A stretch of 62,945 bases of DNA, from NCBI GenBank assembly GCA_902776375.1, contig CACYPV010000007.1, forward strand, positions 1-62,945. Reading direction: 5' to 3'. A program made the translations under genes and the position numbers. Source of the stretch: an uncultured Ruminococcus sp. (lineage in GTDB: Bacteria > Bacillota > Clostridia > Oscillospirales > Acutalibacteraceae). Under the pieces are notes generated by a model, which searched no databases, was not told the origin of the DNA, and saw only the letters and a list, made by a program, of their open reading frames with translations. Positions within the stretch are counted from its first letter, which is position 1, and every line of letters begins with the position of its first letter. This document shows, in pieces, positions 42,092 through 51,047 of the stretch.

Positions 42092-42565
42092 ATGAGTAAA
42101 AAGTTAGTAGCTTATTTTTCAGCAAGCGGAACAACCGCAAACGTCGCAAAGAACTTAGCAAAAGCGGCAGGCGCTGACCTTTATGAAATCAAGCCCGCCG
42201 TACCTTACAGCAAAGCAGACCTTAACTGGATGGACAAGCAGAGCCGCAGCTCGGTTGAAATGCGCGACAAAAGCTCACGCCCTACGCTTGCAGATACCGA
42301 CGTGAATATAGCAGACTATGATACCATCTTTATCGGCTTCCCGATCTGGTGGTATGTCGCGCCGACTATCATCAACAGCTTTTTAGAGGCGTATGATTTC
42401 AGCGGCAAGAAGATCGTGCTGTTCGCTACCTCCGGCGGCTCAGGCTTCGGCAAGGCTGTAGCGTCCCTGCAGCCAAGCGCCCCTAAAGCGACTATCGTCG
42501 AGGGCGCTATCCTCAACGGCAGACCGAATGAAGCAAAGCTAAAGGCTTTTGCAGATAAATTCTGA
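42092..42565 (+). CDS. Flavodoxin-family protein
   Basis: A 157-residue cytoplasmic protein with AAGGAG upstream. The FMN phosphate loop is AYFSASGTTANVAKNLA (about 7-23), then FIGFPIWWYVAPTIINSFLE (about 83-102) and ATSGGSGFGKAV (about 114-125). It belongs to the flavodoxin_4/NrdI-like reductase group common in gut Firmicutes. Co-occurrence with CMD-cupin suggests a shared reduction pathway. It ends at a strong terminator. Confidence 0.92.
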   Translation: MSKKLVAYFSASGTTANVAKNLAKAAGADLYEIKPAVPYSKADLNWMDKQSRSSVEMRDKSSRPTLADTDVNIADYDTIFIGFPIWWYVAPTIINSFLEAYDFSGKKIVLFATSGGSGFGKAVASLQPSAPKATIVEGAILNGRPNEAKLKAFADKF

Positions 42566-42596
42566 TCCAGCATCCTATTCAAATAGATTTAACTGA

Positions 42597-42635
42597 AAAG
42601 CATTGTCATCTATAGTTAGATGGCAGTGCTTTTTT
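42597..42635 (+). terminator. Terminator of the CMD-cupin-flavodoxin operon
   Basis: A 13-bp stem, GCATTGTCATCTA (42600-42612) with TAGATGGCAGTGC (42617-42629) and two G-U pairs, is followed by TTTTTT at 42630-42635. Confidence 0.85.
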
Positions 42636-42859
42636 GTTGCGGCAGGCTTGAAATTATCTATCAGCTTTTTGGACATTCATTGGACAAATAACATTAAAAT
42701 GCAATATACTAGGGTAAATATGTTTTGAACATAAAATAATTGCAATTATATATGGAAAGAGAGGGAGAGCTAAGCTTCTCTTTGAAAGAAACGGTATCCA
42801 GCTCGGCATGCTCGATATGGATGATGAAGAAGGCGAATGAATAGAGTGGAGGCGACGCC
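42636..42859. other. Intergenic region with a possible gene-end remnant
   Basis: From 42757 to 42840 the plus strand reads KLLFERNGIQLGMLDMDDEEGE followed by TGA in one frame (here quoted as KLLFERNGIQLG and then MLDMDDEEGE), without a start codon. The acidic ending looks like a protein C-terminus. It may be the tail of a deleted gene; the family is not recognised. Confidence 0.3.
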
Positions 42860-43338
42860 ATGAAAGTTAGAGGATTCGGAGCGTGGCCCTCGCGTAATTC
42901 AACTATAGGAGGGCAGCGACGCTCCTATGATGAGATCAACAAGGCAAGCAAAGGTGAAGCGCAGTTTCCAAAAGCAGAGGAATACGCCAGCCGCAATGTT
43001 GAGGAATACCATCATTATCAGGAACAACAGGATCTGACAGTCGAGCCGGACGAAGCTCGCGTACAAAAGGAAAAGCAAAAGAAGCAGGAATCTCAAAAGC
43101 GCCGTAAAAGAATGGTACAGCGTGCCGTGGTGCTTGTGGCGGGCTCGACGAGAACGATATCCGAACGGCTTTCTATGTGCGTTTGGCGCTCAGCCTGCTT
43201 CATGGCGAGTCTGTGAAGTATTGCAAAAAGTCCCTGGACAAAGCGCTGGCTGTTTCAAAGGAAAAAACGCTCAAATACATCGATCAGCTCTACTGCGCGC
43301 CTGAGTATAAGGAGAGCATGCTGGCTTTGGCTCAGTAA
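42860..43338 (+). pseudogene. Two unrelated gene remnants joined out of frame
   Basis: A gene begins at the ATG at 42860 (GGAGG at 42847-42851) and reads about 90 charged residues (KVRGFGAWPSRNSTIGGQR, a Gln/Lys/Arg-rich middle, then RRKRMVQRAVVLVAGST, which looks like the start of a membrane helix). About 43135 another frame takes over with GLDENDIRTAFYVRLALSLL and GESVKYCKKSLDKALAV, ending at a TAA at 43336-43338. The second part looks like a real protein C-terminus of a different gene. Neither family is recognised. A deletion joining two genes is the simplest explanation. Confidence 0.5.
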
Positions 43339-43370
43339 TATCATTAATAATAGTATAATCAAACTCAACA

Positions 43371-43396
43371 GCGGAGACGGCAAAAACCGTCTCCGC
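43371..43396 (+). terminator. GC-rich hairpin after the gene remnants
   Basis: GCGGAGACGG (43371-43380) pairs perfectly with CCGTCTCCGC (43387-43396), loop CAAAAA. There is no T-run directly after, so termination strength is uncertain. Confidence 0.5.
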
Positions 43397-43429
43397 TCGC
43401 TTCATGTTTGGCAAAATGACATAGGTTCA

Positions 43430-43719
43430 GTTCAAAGTTCAAAGTGAAAAGTGCAAAGTTAAGGGTCGCGCTTCGCGCTTCGATTTGTATTGGTGCGGCA
43501 ATATGGAAGAAAGCAATCTCCTCCGACTGTTATTCTGAGCGGTGCCGGAGGCAATTTTGCGTAGCAAAATAGTCGAAGAATCCCCCAGTGTGAGGCAGAA
43601 ACGTTGGGGCATTGCCGAGGTGAATCCTTCGATTTTGTTCCTCTGCACTCTACTTCGCTCAGGATGACGATTCCGCGTCTCGCATTAACTAGCCTCTAGC
43701 ATCTAGCTTCTAGCCTCTA
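43430..43719. repeat. Intergenic repeat element bordered by 7-bp tandem repeats
   Basis: About 290 noncoding bases. The left border is GTTCAAA GTTCAAA GTGAAAA GTGCAAA (43430-43457), four degenerate 7-bp units. The right border is CTAGCCT CTAGCAT CTAGCTT CTAGCCT CTA (43689-43719), again four units. Between them are short palindromes such as TTTTG CGTAG CAAAA (about 43554-43568) and GCGC TTC GCGC (about 43468-43479). Such elements are familiar as dispersed intergenic repeats in Firmicutes and cyanobacteria. No CRISPR-like spacer structure is present. Confidence 0.65.
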
Positions 43720-43840
43720 AACTACAAACCTCTATAAGAATACTTCTCCGACAGAGGCGGTACATATAGTTCCGCTGCCTGAAATCATCACCTTGCCGCT
43801 ATATTGCCATTCGTTACAAGTGAACCACATAAATTTATAT

Positions 43841-43869
43841 TTGACATTTAGGTGGTTTTGTAGTAGAAT
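43841..43869 (+). promoter_or_regulatory. Promoter of the polysaccharide locus
   Basis: TTGACA (43841-43846) and TAGAAT (43864-43869) are 17 bp apart. The transcript would have a leader of about 75 bases before the first gene, containing a small hairpin (TGTGG 43879-43883 with CCACA 43895-43899). Confidence 0.7.
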
Positions 43870-43950
43870 ATAAAGAAATGTGGGTTTATATGTTCCACAA
43901 AAGAATATAAAGTTGTTTTGCACAGTTTTTTGAGATTGTGGGGATAAATT

Positions 43951-45192
43951 ATGCTGAATAATGCTGAAAAAAGAGATATTCCATTTAGTCCTCCGGATAT
44001 CAGTGAGCTTGAAATCAATGAGGTTTGCGACGCTCTGCGCTCGGGATGGATCACTACCGGACCGCGCACAAAGGAATTGGAGAAGCGTTTGGCAGAGTAT
44101 TGCCACACCGAAAAGTGCGTCTGTCTGAACTCTGCTACAGCGGCAGAGGAGCTCATCCTGCGCACGCTCGGCATCGGCGAGGGCGACGAGGTGATCGTGC
44201 CCGCCTACACCTATACCGCATCGGTTTCAGCGGCGATCCACGTCGGCGCGAAGATCGTTTTTATCGATTCACAGCCCGACAGCGTCGAGATGGACTACGA
44301 CAAAATGGAGGCCGCGATAAACGAAAAGACAAAGGCGATCATTGCAGTCGATCTGGGCGGCATTGTTTGCGACTATGACCGCATTTATCAGGCGGTTGAA
44401 AACAAAAAATCTCTTTTTAACCCCTCGGGCAGCACCGAGCTGGGACAAAAAATCCAGAAAAAGCTCGGCAGAATCGCGGTTCTGGCAGACAGCGCTCACG
44501 CGCTCGGAGCGAAATGGCACGGCAAGATGGCAGGAGAAATCGCGGACTTTACCAGCTTTTCCTTCCATGCGGTAAAGAATTTCACGACCGCCGAGGGCGG
44601 CGCCGCGACATGGAGAACGCTTGAAGGCATCGATAACGAGGAAATATACAAGCAATTCCAGCTTTACAGCCTGCACGGTCAAAGCAAGGACGCTCTGGCA
44701 AAGACGGTAAAAGGCTCTTGGGAGTACGATATCGTCGGTCCGTGGTACAAGTGCAACATGACCGATATAATGGCGGCGATCGGCTTGCGCCAGCTCGACC
44801 GATACCCCGGTATCCTCTCAAGGAGAAAAGAGATCATCGGCAAATACGACGCGATGTGCGACTCTTTAGACGTTAAGCGCCTTTGCCATTACGGCGAGGA
44901 TTTCAATTCATCCGGTCATCTATACATCGTCAGAGTGCCGAACGCAAGCGACGATGCGCGCCGCGAGATCATCATCAAAATGGCAGAACGCGGCATCGCC
45001 TGCAACGTTCACTACAAGCCGCTGCCGATGATGACAGCATATAAGAATCTGGGCTGGGACATCAAGGATTTCCCGAACGCCTATAAACTGTACGAAAACG
45101 CCATCACTCTGCCGCTCCACACCAAACTGAGCGACGAGGATGTTGATTATATTATCGCGAATTTCAGCGAAATCGTTAAGGAATACATTTAG
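43951..45192 (+). CDS. DegT/DnrJ/EryC1/StrS-family aminotransferase
   Basis: A 413-residue PLP enzyme that makes amino sugars on nucleotide diphosphates for surface glycans. Motifs: GWITTGPRTKELEKRLAEYC (about 28-47), SATAAEELILRTLGIGEGDE, IAVLADSAHALGAKWHG (PLP-binding Asp region), and SFHAVKNFTTAEGGAA (about 207-222) with the Schiff-base Lys. A normal member of the family is about 370-400 residues; a slightly longer loop (about 150-175, KKSLFNPSGSTELGQKIQKK) is inserted. It is the first gene of the polysaccharide locus, behind a good promoter. Confidence 0.94.
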   Translation: MLNNAEKRDIPFSPPDISELEINEVCDALRSGWITTGPRTKELEKRLAEYCHTEKCVCLNSATAAEELILRTLGIGEGDEVIVPAYTYTASVSAAIHVGAKIVFIDSQPDSVEMDYDKMEAAINEKTKAIIAVDLGGIVCDYDRIYQAVENKKSLFNPSGSTELGQKIQKKLGRIAVLADSAHALGAKWHGKMAGEIADFTSFSFHAVKNFTTAEGGAATWRTLEGIDNEEIYKQFQLYSLHGQSKDALAKTVKGSWEYDIVGPWYKCNMTDIMAAIGLRQLDRYPGILSRRKEIIGKYDAMCDSLDVKRLCHYGEDFNSSGHLYIVRVPNASDDARREIIIKMAERGIACNVHYKPLPMMTAYKNLGWDIKDFPNAYKLYENAITLPLHTKLSDEDVDYIIANFSEIVKEYI

Positions 45193-45204
45193 AGTGGGTT
45201 AATA

Positions 45205-46332
45205 ATGGGAAAAAAACTGGTTGCGATTCTGACGAATAACCATGACGATATCTATTGCTTTCGCAAGGAGCTTATCGAGGCTCTGATCGACAACGATTAC
45301 GATGTCTTGATTTCCTGTCCCTACGGCGAGAAATTTGAGCTCATGGAAGGCATCGATTATCTCTACGATAATCCCGAGATCGACCGCAGAGGCACCAGCG
45401 TCATCAAGGACGGTAAGTTGATGCGCCACTATTACAACCTGTTTAAGAAGTATCGCCCGGATATCGTGCTTACCTACACCGCCAAGCCGAATGTTTACGG
45501 TGGAATGGCAGCGCATCGCCTGAACATCCCTGTCATTAATAATCTGACGGGTGTGGGCAGCGTGAAGAACGAGAAGGGAATGAAGAAGGATTTCATTCTC
45601 CGACTTTTCAAACACGCATATACAAAATCCGCTTGTGTCATGTTCCAAAACGAAACCAATATGAAGGACGCGCTGGAAAGAGGACTTGTTAAGGGAGATT
45701 ATATGCTGTTGCCCGGCTCCGGCGTAAATACGCAGCGCTATCCTTTGCAGGAGTATCCTGCCGGCGGCGACGGTATTCACGGCGACCCTGTGGTATTCAA
45801 CTACATCGGAAGGATCTTGGCAGACAAGGGTGTTGAGGATTATATTGCGGCGGCAAAGAGGATAAAAAAGAAGTATCCCGCCACCGAGTTCAATCTTCTG
45901 GGTTTTATCGAGCCGACAGAACAGCATTATGAGCAGGATCTCGCGAATTTGGCAAAACGCGGCGTGGTGTATTATCTCGGCAGTCAAAAGCACGTTATCC
46001 CGTTCATCACGCGCTCGCACGCGACTATTCATCCGTCAATGTACGGCGAGGGAATGAGCAATGTGCTGCTTGAAACCGCTTCTTCCGGAAGGCCAATCAT
46101 CACCACCAATAACCCCGGATGTCGCGAGACTGTTGTCAAAAACAAGACCGGCTTCATTTACGAGGGCGGCAATGTGGATGAGCTCTGCGCGTATATCGAG
46201 CGTTTCCTGAGAATGGACAACCGCGACAGGCAAAAAATGGGACTGCTCGGCAGAAAGCATGTCAGGAAGAACTTTTCAAGAGATATCGTCATTGACGCGT
46301 ATCTGACAAAGATCAAGGAGATTTTGGGATAG
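45205..46332 (+). CDS. Glycosyltransferase family 4 (CapM/PglA-like)
   Basis: A 375-residue cytoplasmic GT-B enzyme. The N-terminal acceptor half contains VLTYTAKPNVYGGMAAHRLN (about 90-109) and NLTGVGSV; the donor half has NYIGRILADKGVEDYI (about 198-213) and the EX7E-type motif in MYGEGMSNVLLETASSGRPI (about 278-297). Enzymes of this form add hexosamines such as GalNAc to lipid-linked saccharides. It follows the aminotransferase by 12 bp. Confidence 0.92.
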   Translation: MGKKLVAILTNNHDDIYCFRKELIEALIDNDYDVLISCPYGEKFELMEGIDYLYDNPEIDRRGTSVIKDGKLMRHYYNLFKKYRPDIVLTYTAKPNVYGGMAAHRLNIPVINNLTGVGSVKNEKGMKKDFILRLFKHAYTKSACVMFQNETNMKDALERGLVKGDYMLLPGSGVNTQRYPLQEYPAGGDGIHGDPVVFNYIGRILADKGVEDYIAAAKRIKKKYPATEFNLLGFIEPTEQHYEQDLANLAKRGVVYYLGSQKHVIPFITRSHATIHPSMYGEGMSNVLLETASSGRPIITTNNPGCRETVVKNKTGFIYEGGNVDELCAYIERFLRMDNRDRQKMGLLGRKHVRKNFSRDIVIDAYLTKIKEILG

Positions 46333-46344
46333 GAGGATGACCCG

Positions 46345-47487
46345 ATGGGGAAGGGCACGATTTTATACGTCGGCAATTTTGAACTGCCGGACAAGGGCGC
46401 TTCCGCAAACAGAGTCGTTTCTAACGCAAAACTTTTTAACTCTCTCGGTTATCAGACAGCGCTTGTGGGCGTTTCAAAGGATAGCAATTGTACCGAAATC
46501 AGCGCACTGGACAATGATTTCGGCATTGTTATGTACGAGAGACCTTATCCGACTTCTACCAAGAAGTGGCTGAAGCATATGTTTTCAGCCGATTATATTA
46601 AAAAAATGCTCGAGTATCACAAGAATATCGTGCTTGTGATTTTATATAATATGCCTTTTTCCGCGCTTAAAGCGGCTAAGAAGGCTTGCAAAGGAACAAA
46701 TATCAAGGTCGCATACGACTGTACCGAGTGGGCAGATGTGACCGACGGAAACGCGCTTAAACGATTTGTGAAAAAACGCGATGAAAAGCTGATACGCAAT
46801 AAGCTGGCGGATATCGCGGATGGATTGATCGTCATCAGCAGCATGATGGAACGGCAGTATCAGGGCTGTAAAGCTATGATAAAGCTGCCGCCGCTTGTGG
46901 ATATCGAGGATCCGATTTGGCTTCAAAAGCCGGAAAAACACGAAGGCTTTGAGTTTTGCTTTGCCGGAATGCTCGACGGACAAAAGGACAGCTTGGATGT
47001 GATCATCAAGGCGTTTGCAAAGATTTGTGATGAAAAAACCAAGCTGAGAATAATAGGCGTTGAAAAAGATGAGTTCAAGTCTGTTTATCCGGATGCTGTT
47101 AATGAACTGAACCGGTGCAGCGATAACGTTATTTTTATGGGTATGCAAAGCCACTTTGATACAATACGTTATGTGCTCGGCTGTGACTGCTATATTTTTA
47201 TACGTCAGTCCGATACAAGAAACAACGCAGGCTTTCCTACTAAATTCGCCGAAGCGATGACATGCGGCGTGCCGATAATCTCGACAAATGTCAGTGATTT
47301 AAAAGATCATCAAACAGAGAAAGTGGCTGTTATTGATTCACTTGATGAAAATCAGATCGCAAGTGTGATGAATGATATGAGAAATATGGATTTTGAAAAC
47401 AACAAGTTGAACAAAACTTTTGATTATAGAAATCACGAAAAAAAGACAGCCGAATGGCTGAGCAGCGTTATCAGCGGAGGATGTTAA
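46345..47487 (+). CDS. Glycosyltransferase (GT4-like)
   Basis: A 380-residue GT-B-type protein with AGGAGG upstream. The N-terminus ILYVGNFELPDKGASANRV (about 5-23) has the acceptor-side form of GT4 enzymes. The donor side contains FCFAGMLDGQKDSLDVIIKA (about 206-225) and FPTKFAEAMTCGVPIISTNV (about 296-315). The sugar is not predictable. The next gene starts directly after its stop, indicating coupling. Confidence 0.88.
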   Translation: MGKGTILYVGNFELPDKGASANRVVSNAKLFNSLGYQTALVGVSKDSNCTEISALDNDFGIVMYERPYPTSTKKWLKHMFSADYIKKMLEYHKNIVLVILYNMPFSALKAAKKACKGTNIKVAYDCTEWADVTDGNALKRFVKKRDEKLIRNKLADIADGLIVISSMMERQYQGCKAMIKLPPLVDIEDPIWLQKPEKHEGFEFCFAGMLDGQKDSLDVIIKAFAKICDEKTKLRIIGVEKDEFKSVYPDAVNELNRCSDNVIFMGMQSHFDTIRYVLGCDCYIFIRQSDTRNNAGFPTKFAEAMTCGVPIISTNVSDLKDHQTEKVAVIDSLDENQIASVMNDMRNMDFENNKLNKTFDYRNHEKKTAEWLSSVISGGC

Positions 47488-48771
47488 ATGGAAAATAAAG
47501 GTAACGCTTTGGTGAGGGTTCAGCAGATATCTGTACTGTATCTCGTAATTTGGACTATCTCACCGTTTATGGAAATCGATAACATCTGGCGTATAGGCGC
47601 CTTAGCAGCTTTTGGCTTGTGGCTGCTTTGTGCCATGAGCCGCGGGTTGCACCTTGAAAGAATACATATGCTGGCACTGACATTTATGGTGTTAGTTATG
47701 GTTGTCAATATAATACAAAACAGCGGATTCGGCAAAATCTTGAGCCTGATAAGCCTATATATGATGGTATTGTTGTTTATAGTTGGACACTTCTATAAGG
47801 ATAAGTGGAAAGAGCTATATTTTATAGTACCGATCATTCTGCTATTTCTGATCTATTTTAATTTCAAATCCGCTTTTAAGGTTATGGAAGATCCGACAAT
47901 AGCAAGATTAATCGTTAGAAATGACGAAAGTATTTATCAGTATCTAAGAGAAGGAATAGGCGGATATGGATTGCTTTATCCGCAAGTCGTCACATTTCCT
48001 GTCATAGTGATGTGGATTATTAAATCCTATAAACTCAAAAAGTTTTATTTTTTGATCGGTTCAGTATGGATCGTTTCATATGTGCTTTTTGCTCTCAATG
48101 CTAATTATTCTATAGCTATTACCGGAAGCCTTATAAGCCTGATTATACTTTTCTTTTATAAAGGTCACAGCGCCGCTTTGGCTTTTGCGGTATCGGCAGG
48201 TTTGTTTATTGCTTTGATGTTGATGATTCTGAATTGGGAGAGTTTTCGAAATATGCTGCTGGAGTATTTCGATGGTACGGCTGTTGCTAAAAAAATTAAC
48301 GACTTGGTTGCCACCTCTGAAACCGGTGCGGCGGAAGGTTCAATTAACGATAGAATCGTAGCTTATCAAAATAGTATAGATACAATACTTCGTTATCCGT
48401 TTATAGGCGGATTGTGGTGGAGCGGCGGCGGCGGCCATTCTTCCTTGGGTGATATTTTTGCTCAATACGGATTATTTGGCGGATATATCTATTGCAAAAT
48501 AATGTTCGGCGTACCATCCCTATACAAAAAGACCTATGGATATAAAAAAATTCAGCAAATGGCAAATGCAAATCTTGTGGTATTATTGTTTGTCACCTTA
48601 TTGGATTCCACGCCATACGCGTTTATGGGGATGATTCTTATCGTCACACCTATACTATACGAAAACATCATTGAGTGGGAAGGATTAGTCGCAAATAACG
48701 AAAGCGCATTAACAATTGAGAAAGAGGAAGTTGAAAATGTATCAGTCGCTTTACCAAAAACTACTTATTAA
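47488..48771 (+). CDS. Wzy-like polysaccharide polymerase / O-antigen ligase family membrane protein
   Basis: A 427-residue membrane protein with about ten to twelve hydrophobic segments (for example [16 protein letters not shown] near the start, then MALTF-like segments [15 protein letters not shown]). A large outside loop (about 250-310) ends with [20 protein letters not shown] (about 311-330), which matches the Wzy_C-type H-x-x-x-x-D/G region. Such proteins polymerise repeat units at the outer face of the membrane. A Wzx flippase is not seen in the window. The last 35 bases overlap the next gene. Confidence 0.85.
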   Translation: MENKGNALVRVQQISVLYLVIWTISPFMEIDNIWRIGALAAFGLWLLCAMSRGLHLERIHMLALTFMVLVMVVNIIQNSGFGKILSLISLYMMVLLFIVGHFYKDKWKELYFIVPIILLFLIYFNFKSAFKVMEDPTIARLIVRNDESIYQYLREGIGGYGLLYPQVVTFPVIVMWIIKSYKLKKFYFLIGSVWIVSYVLFALNANYSIAITGSLISLIILFFYKGHSAALAFAVSAGLFIALMLMILNWESFRNMLLEYFDGTAVAKKINDLVATSETGAAEGSINDRIVAYQNSIDTILRYPFIGGLWWSGGGGHSSLGDIFAQYGLFGGYIYCKIMFGVPSLYKKTYGYKKIQQMANANLVVLLFVTLLDSTPYAFMGMILIVTPILYENIIEWEGLVANNESALTIEKEEVENVSVALPKTTY

Positions 48772-50053
48772 AGAAGAAAAGCTCTCGCTTGTCGGTCTTG
48801 GCTATGTTGGTATGCCAATTGCGGTTGCATTTGCCAAGAAGATCAACGTTGTAGGGTTTGACCTCAACGCAAAGAAGATCGAGCTCTACAAGAGCGGCAT
48901 CGACCCGACGAATGAGGTCGGCAATGAGGCAATCAAGGCGACTACAGTTGATTTCACCGCCGATGAAACCAAGCTCAGAGAAGCAAAGTTTCACATTGTG
49001 GCAGTACCAACTCCAGTCAACGACGATCATACGCCCGACCTCACACCCGTAGAGGGTGCAAGCGAGATCCTCGGCAGAAATCTTACCAAGGGAAGCATTG
49101 TTGTATTTGAATCCACCGTATATCCCGGCGTGACCGAGGATGTCTGCATTCCGATCCTTGAGCGTGAATCAGGCTTGAAATGCGGCGTTGATTTCAAAAT
49201 CGGCTATTCTCCCGAGCGTATCAACCCGGGCGATAAAGTTCACAGACTCGAAACCATCAAGAAGATCGTTTCCGGTATGGATGAGGAAAGCCTTGACGTT
49301 ATCGCGAAGGTATATGAGCTGGTCGTTGAGGCCGGCGTTCACCGCGCGGAATCCATCAAGGTCGCGGAAGCCGCAAAGGTTATCGAGAACAGCCAGCGCG
49401 ATATCAACATCGCGTTCATGAACGAGCTTTCCATCATCTTCAACAAGATGGGCATCGATACCAAGTCCGTCCTCGAAGCGGCAGGAACTAAGTGGAACTT
49501 CCTGAACTTCTATCCCGGTCTTGTCGGCGGTCACTGCATCGGCGTCGATCCCTATTATCTGACCTATAAGGCGGAGATGATGGGCTATCACAGCCAGATC
49601 ATCCTCTCCGGTCGCCGCATCAATGACGATATGGGCAAATACGTTGCCGAAAATGTTGTCAAGAAGCTCATCGCGGCAGACAAGCCTGTCAGAAACGCGA
49701 AGGTTGCTATTCTCGGCTTCACCTTCAAAGAGAACTGCCCTGATACCAGAAATACCAAGATCATTGATATCGTCAACGAGCTTAAGGAATACGGCATCAC
49801 GCCCGTTATCGCCGATCCTGCGGCAGACGCGGATGAAGCCAAGTGGCTTTATGGCATTGAGTTTGTCAATATGAACACAATAAATGATATGGACGCGATC
49901 GTTCTCGCTGTCGCACATGACTGTTTCAAGGAACTGACAATGGACGACATCGACAACCTCTACGGCGAAGGCAAGAAAATCATGATTGACATCAAAGGCC
50001 TGCTTGATAGAAAAGCTTATGAAGCGGCAGGTTATTCATACTGGAGACTGTAA
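48737..50053 (+). CDS. Nucleotide-sugar (UDP-N-acetylhexosamine) dehydrogenase, TviB/WbpO-like
   Basis: A 438-residue cytoplasmic enzyme starting at the ATG at 48737 (GAGGAAG upstream). [20 protein letters not shown] (about 14-33) binds [15 protein letters not shown] and [20 protein letters not shown] (about 212-231) are family helices, and the catalytic Cys is in [17 protein letters not shown] (about 260-276). Closest in form to TviB/WbpO, which oxidise UDP-GlcNAc or UDP-GalNAc to the uronic acid. The adjacent epimerase gene supports UDP-GalNAcA as product (inference). Confidence 0.93.
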   Translation: MYQSLYQKLLIKEEKLSLVGLGYVGMPIAVAFAKKINVVGFDLNAKKIELYKSGIDPTNEVGNEAIKATTVDFTADETKLREAKFHIVAVPTPVNDDHTPDLTPVEGASEILGRNLTKGSIVVFESTVYPGVTEDVCIPILERESGLKCGVDFKIGYSPERINPGDKVHRLETIKKIVSGMDEESLDVIAKVYELVVEAGVHRAESIKVAEAAKVIENSQRDINIAFMNELSIIFNKMGIDTKSVLEAAGTKWNFLNFYPGLVGGHCIGVDPYYLTYKAEMMGYHSQIILSGRRINDDMGKYVAENVVKKLIAADKPVRNAKVAILGFTFKENCPDTRNTKIIDIVNELKEYGITPVIADPAADADEAKWLYGIEFVNMNTINDMDAIVLAVAHDCFKELTMDDIDNLYGEGKKIMIDIKGLLDRKAYEAAGYSYWRL

Positions 50054-50055
50054 AC

Positions 50056-51030
50056 ATGGGTTATAGCGAAGTAAAGTTCCCCGAAAACTCAAAATTCCTT
50101 GTCACAGGCGGCGCCGGCTTTATCGGTTCAAACTTGTGCGAGGCGATACTCAACCTCGGCTATCAAGTTCGCTGCCTGGACGATCTCTCAACCGGCAAGC
50201 AGGCAAACGTCGATTTGTTCCTTGATAACCCGAACTACGAGTTTATCAAGGGTGACATCAAAGATTTTAATACCTGCATGAAAGCCTGCGAAGGCGTTGA
50301 TTATGTTTTGAATCAGGCGGCATGGGGCAGCGTTCCCAGAAGTATCGAAATGCCCTTGTTCTACTGCGCTAACAATATTCAAGGCACTCTGAATATGCTT
50401 GAAGCGGCGCGCCAGAACGGTGTTAAGAAGTTTGTTTACGCTTCGTCTTCTTCGGTTTACGGCGACGAGCCGAACCTTCCTAAGAAAGAGGGCAGAGAGG
50501 GCAATCTCCTTTCTCCTTATGCGGTAAGCAAACGTGCTAATGAAGAATGGGCAAAGCAATATACAAAACACTACGGCTTAGATACATACGGCTTGCGTTA
50601 CTTCAACGTGTTCGGTCGCAGACAGGATCCAAACGGCGCATATGCCGCGGTCATCCCGAAATTCATCAAGCAGTTGATCAGCGGTGAAACACCGACCATC
50701 AACGGCGACGGCAAGCAGAGCCGTGACTTTACATACATTGAGAACGTTATTGAAGCCAACTTAAAGGCTTGTCTTGCTCCGGGTGATGCGGCGGGCGAAG
50801 CGTTCAATGTTGCCTACGGCGGCAGAGAGTACCTGCTCGATATTTACTATGGCTTGACCGAAGCTCTCGGACTTGATATCGAGCCGAACTTCGGCCCCGA
50901 CCGTGCCGGCGACATCAAGCACAGCAACGCCGATATCAGCAAGGCAAAACAACTCCTCGGCTATGATCCCGACTGGAGCTTTGAACGCGGTATTCAAGCC
51001 GCGATTGAGTGGTATAAAGAAAACTTGTAA
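50056..51030 (+). CDS. NAD-dependent sugar epimerase (TviC/WbpP-like UDP-GlcNAc(A) 4-epimerase)
   Basis: A 324-residue extended SDR enzyme. VTGGAGFIGSNLCEAILNLG (about 16-35) binds NAD, the catalytic Ser/Tyr/Lys are in YASSSSVYGDEP (about 126-137) and SPYAVSKRANEEW (about 151-163), and RYFNVFGRRQDPNGAYAAVI (about 188-207) is the substrate loop. It interconverts UDP-GlcNAc-type and UDP-GalNAc-type sugars. It starts 2 bp after the dehydrogenase stop, so they are a functional pair as in Vi-antigen-like loci. Confidence 0.93.
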   Translation: MGYSEVKFPENSKFLVTGGAGFIGSNLCEAILNLGYQVRCLDDLSTGKQANVDLFLDNPNYEFIKGDIKDFNTCMKACEGVDYVLNQAAWGSVPRSIEMPLFYCANNIQGTLNMLEAARQNGVKKFVYASSSSVYGDEPNLPKKEGREGNLLSPYAVSKRANEEWAKQYTKHYGLDTYGLRYFNVFGRRQDPNGAYAAVIPKFIKQLISGETPTINGDGKQSRDFTYIENVIEANLKACLAPGDAAGEAFNVAYGGREYLLDIYYGLTEALGLDIEPNFGPDRAGDIKHSNADISKAKQLLGYDPDWSFERGIQAAIEWYKENL

Positions 51031-51047
51031 GTTAAGGAGGGAAGCCA

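Noticed and set aside
43430-43719. The tandem repeats as a CRISPR array
   Set aside because: The units are 7 bp with no unique spacers of 26-40 bp and no cas genes are present.
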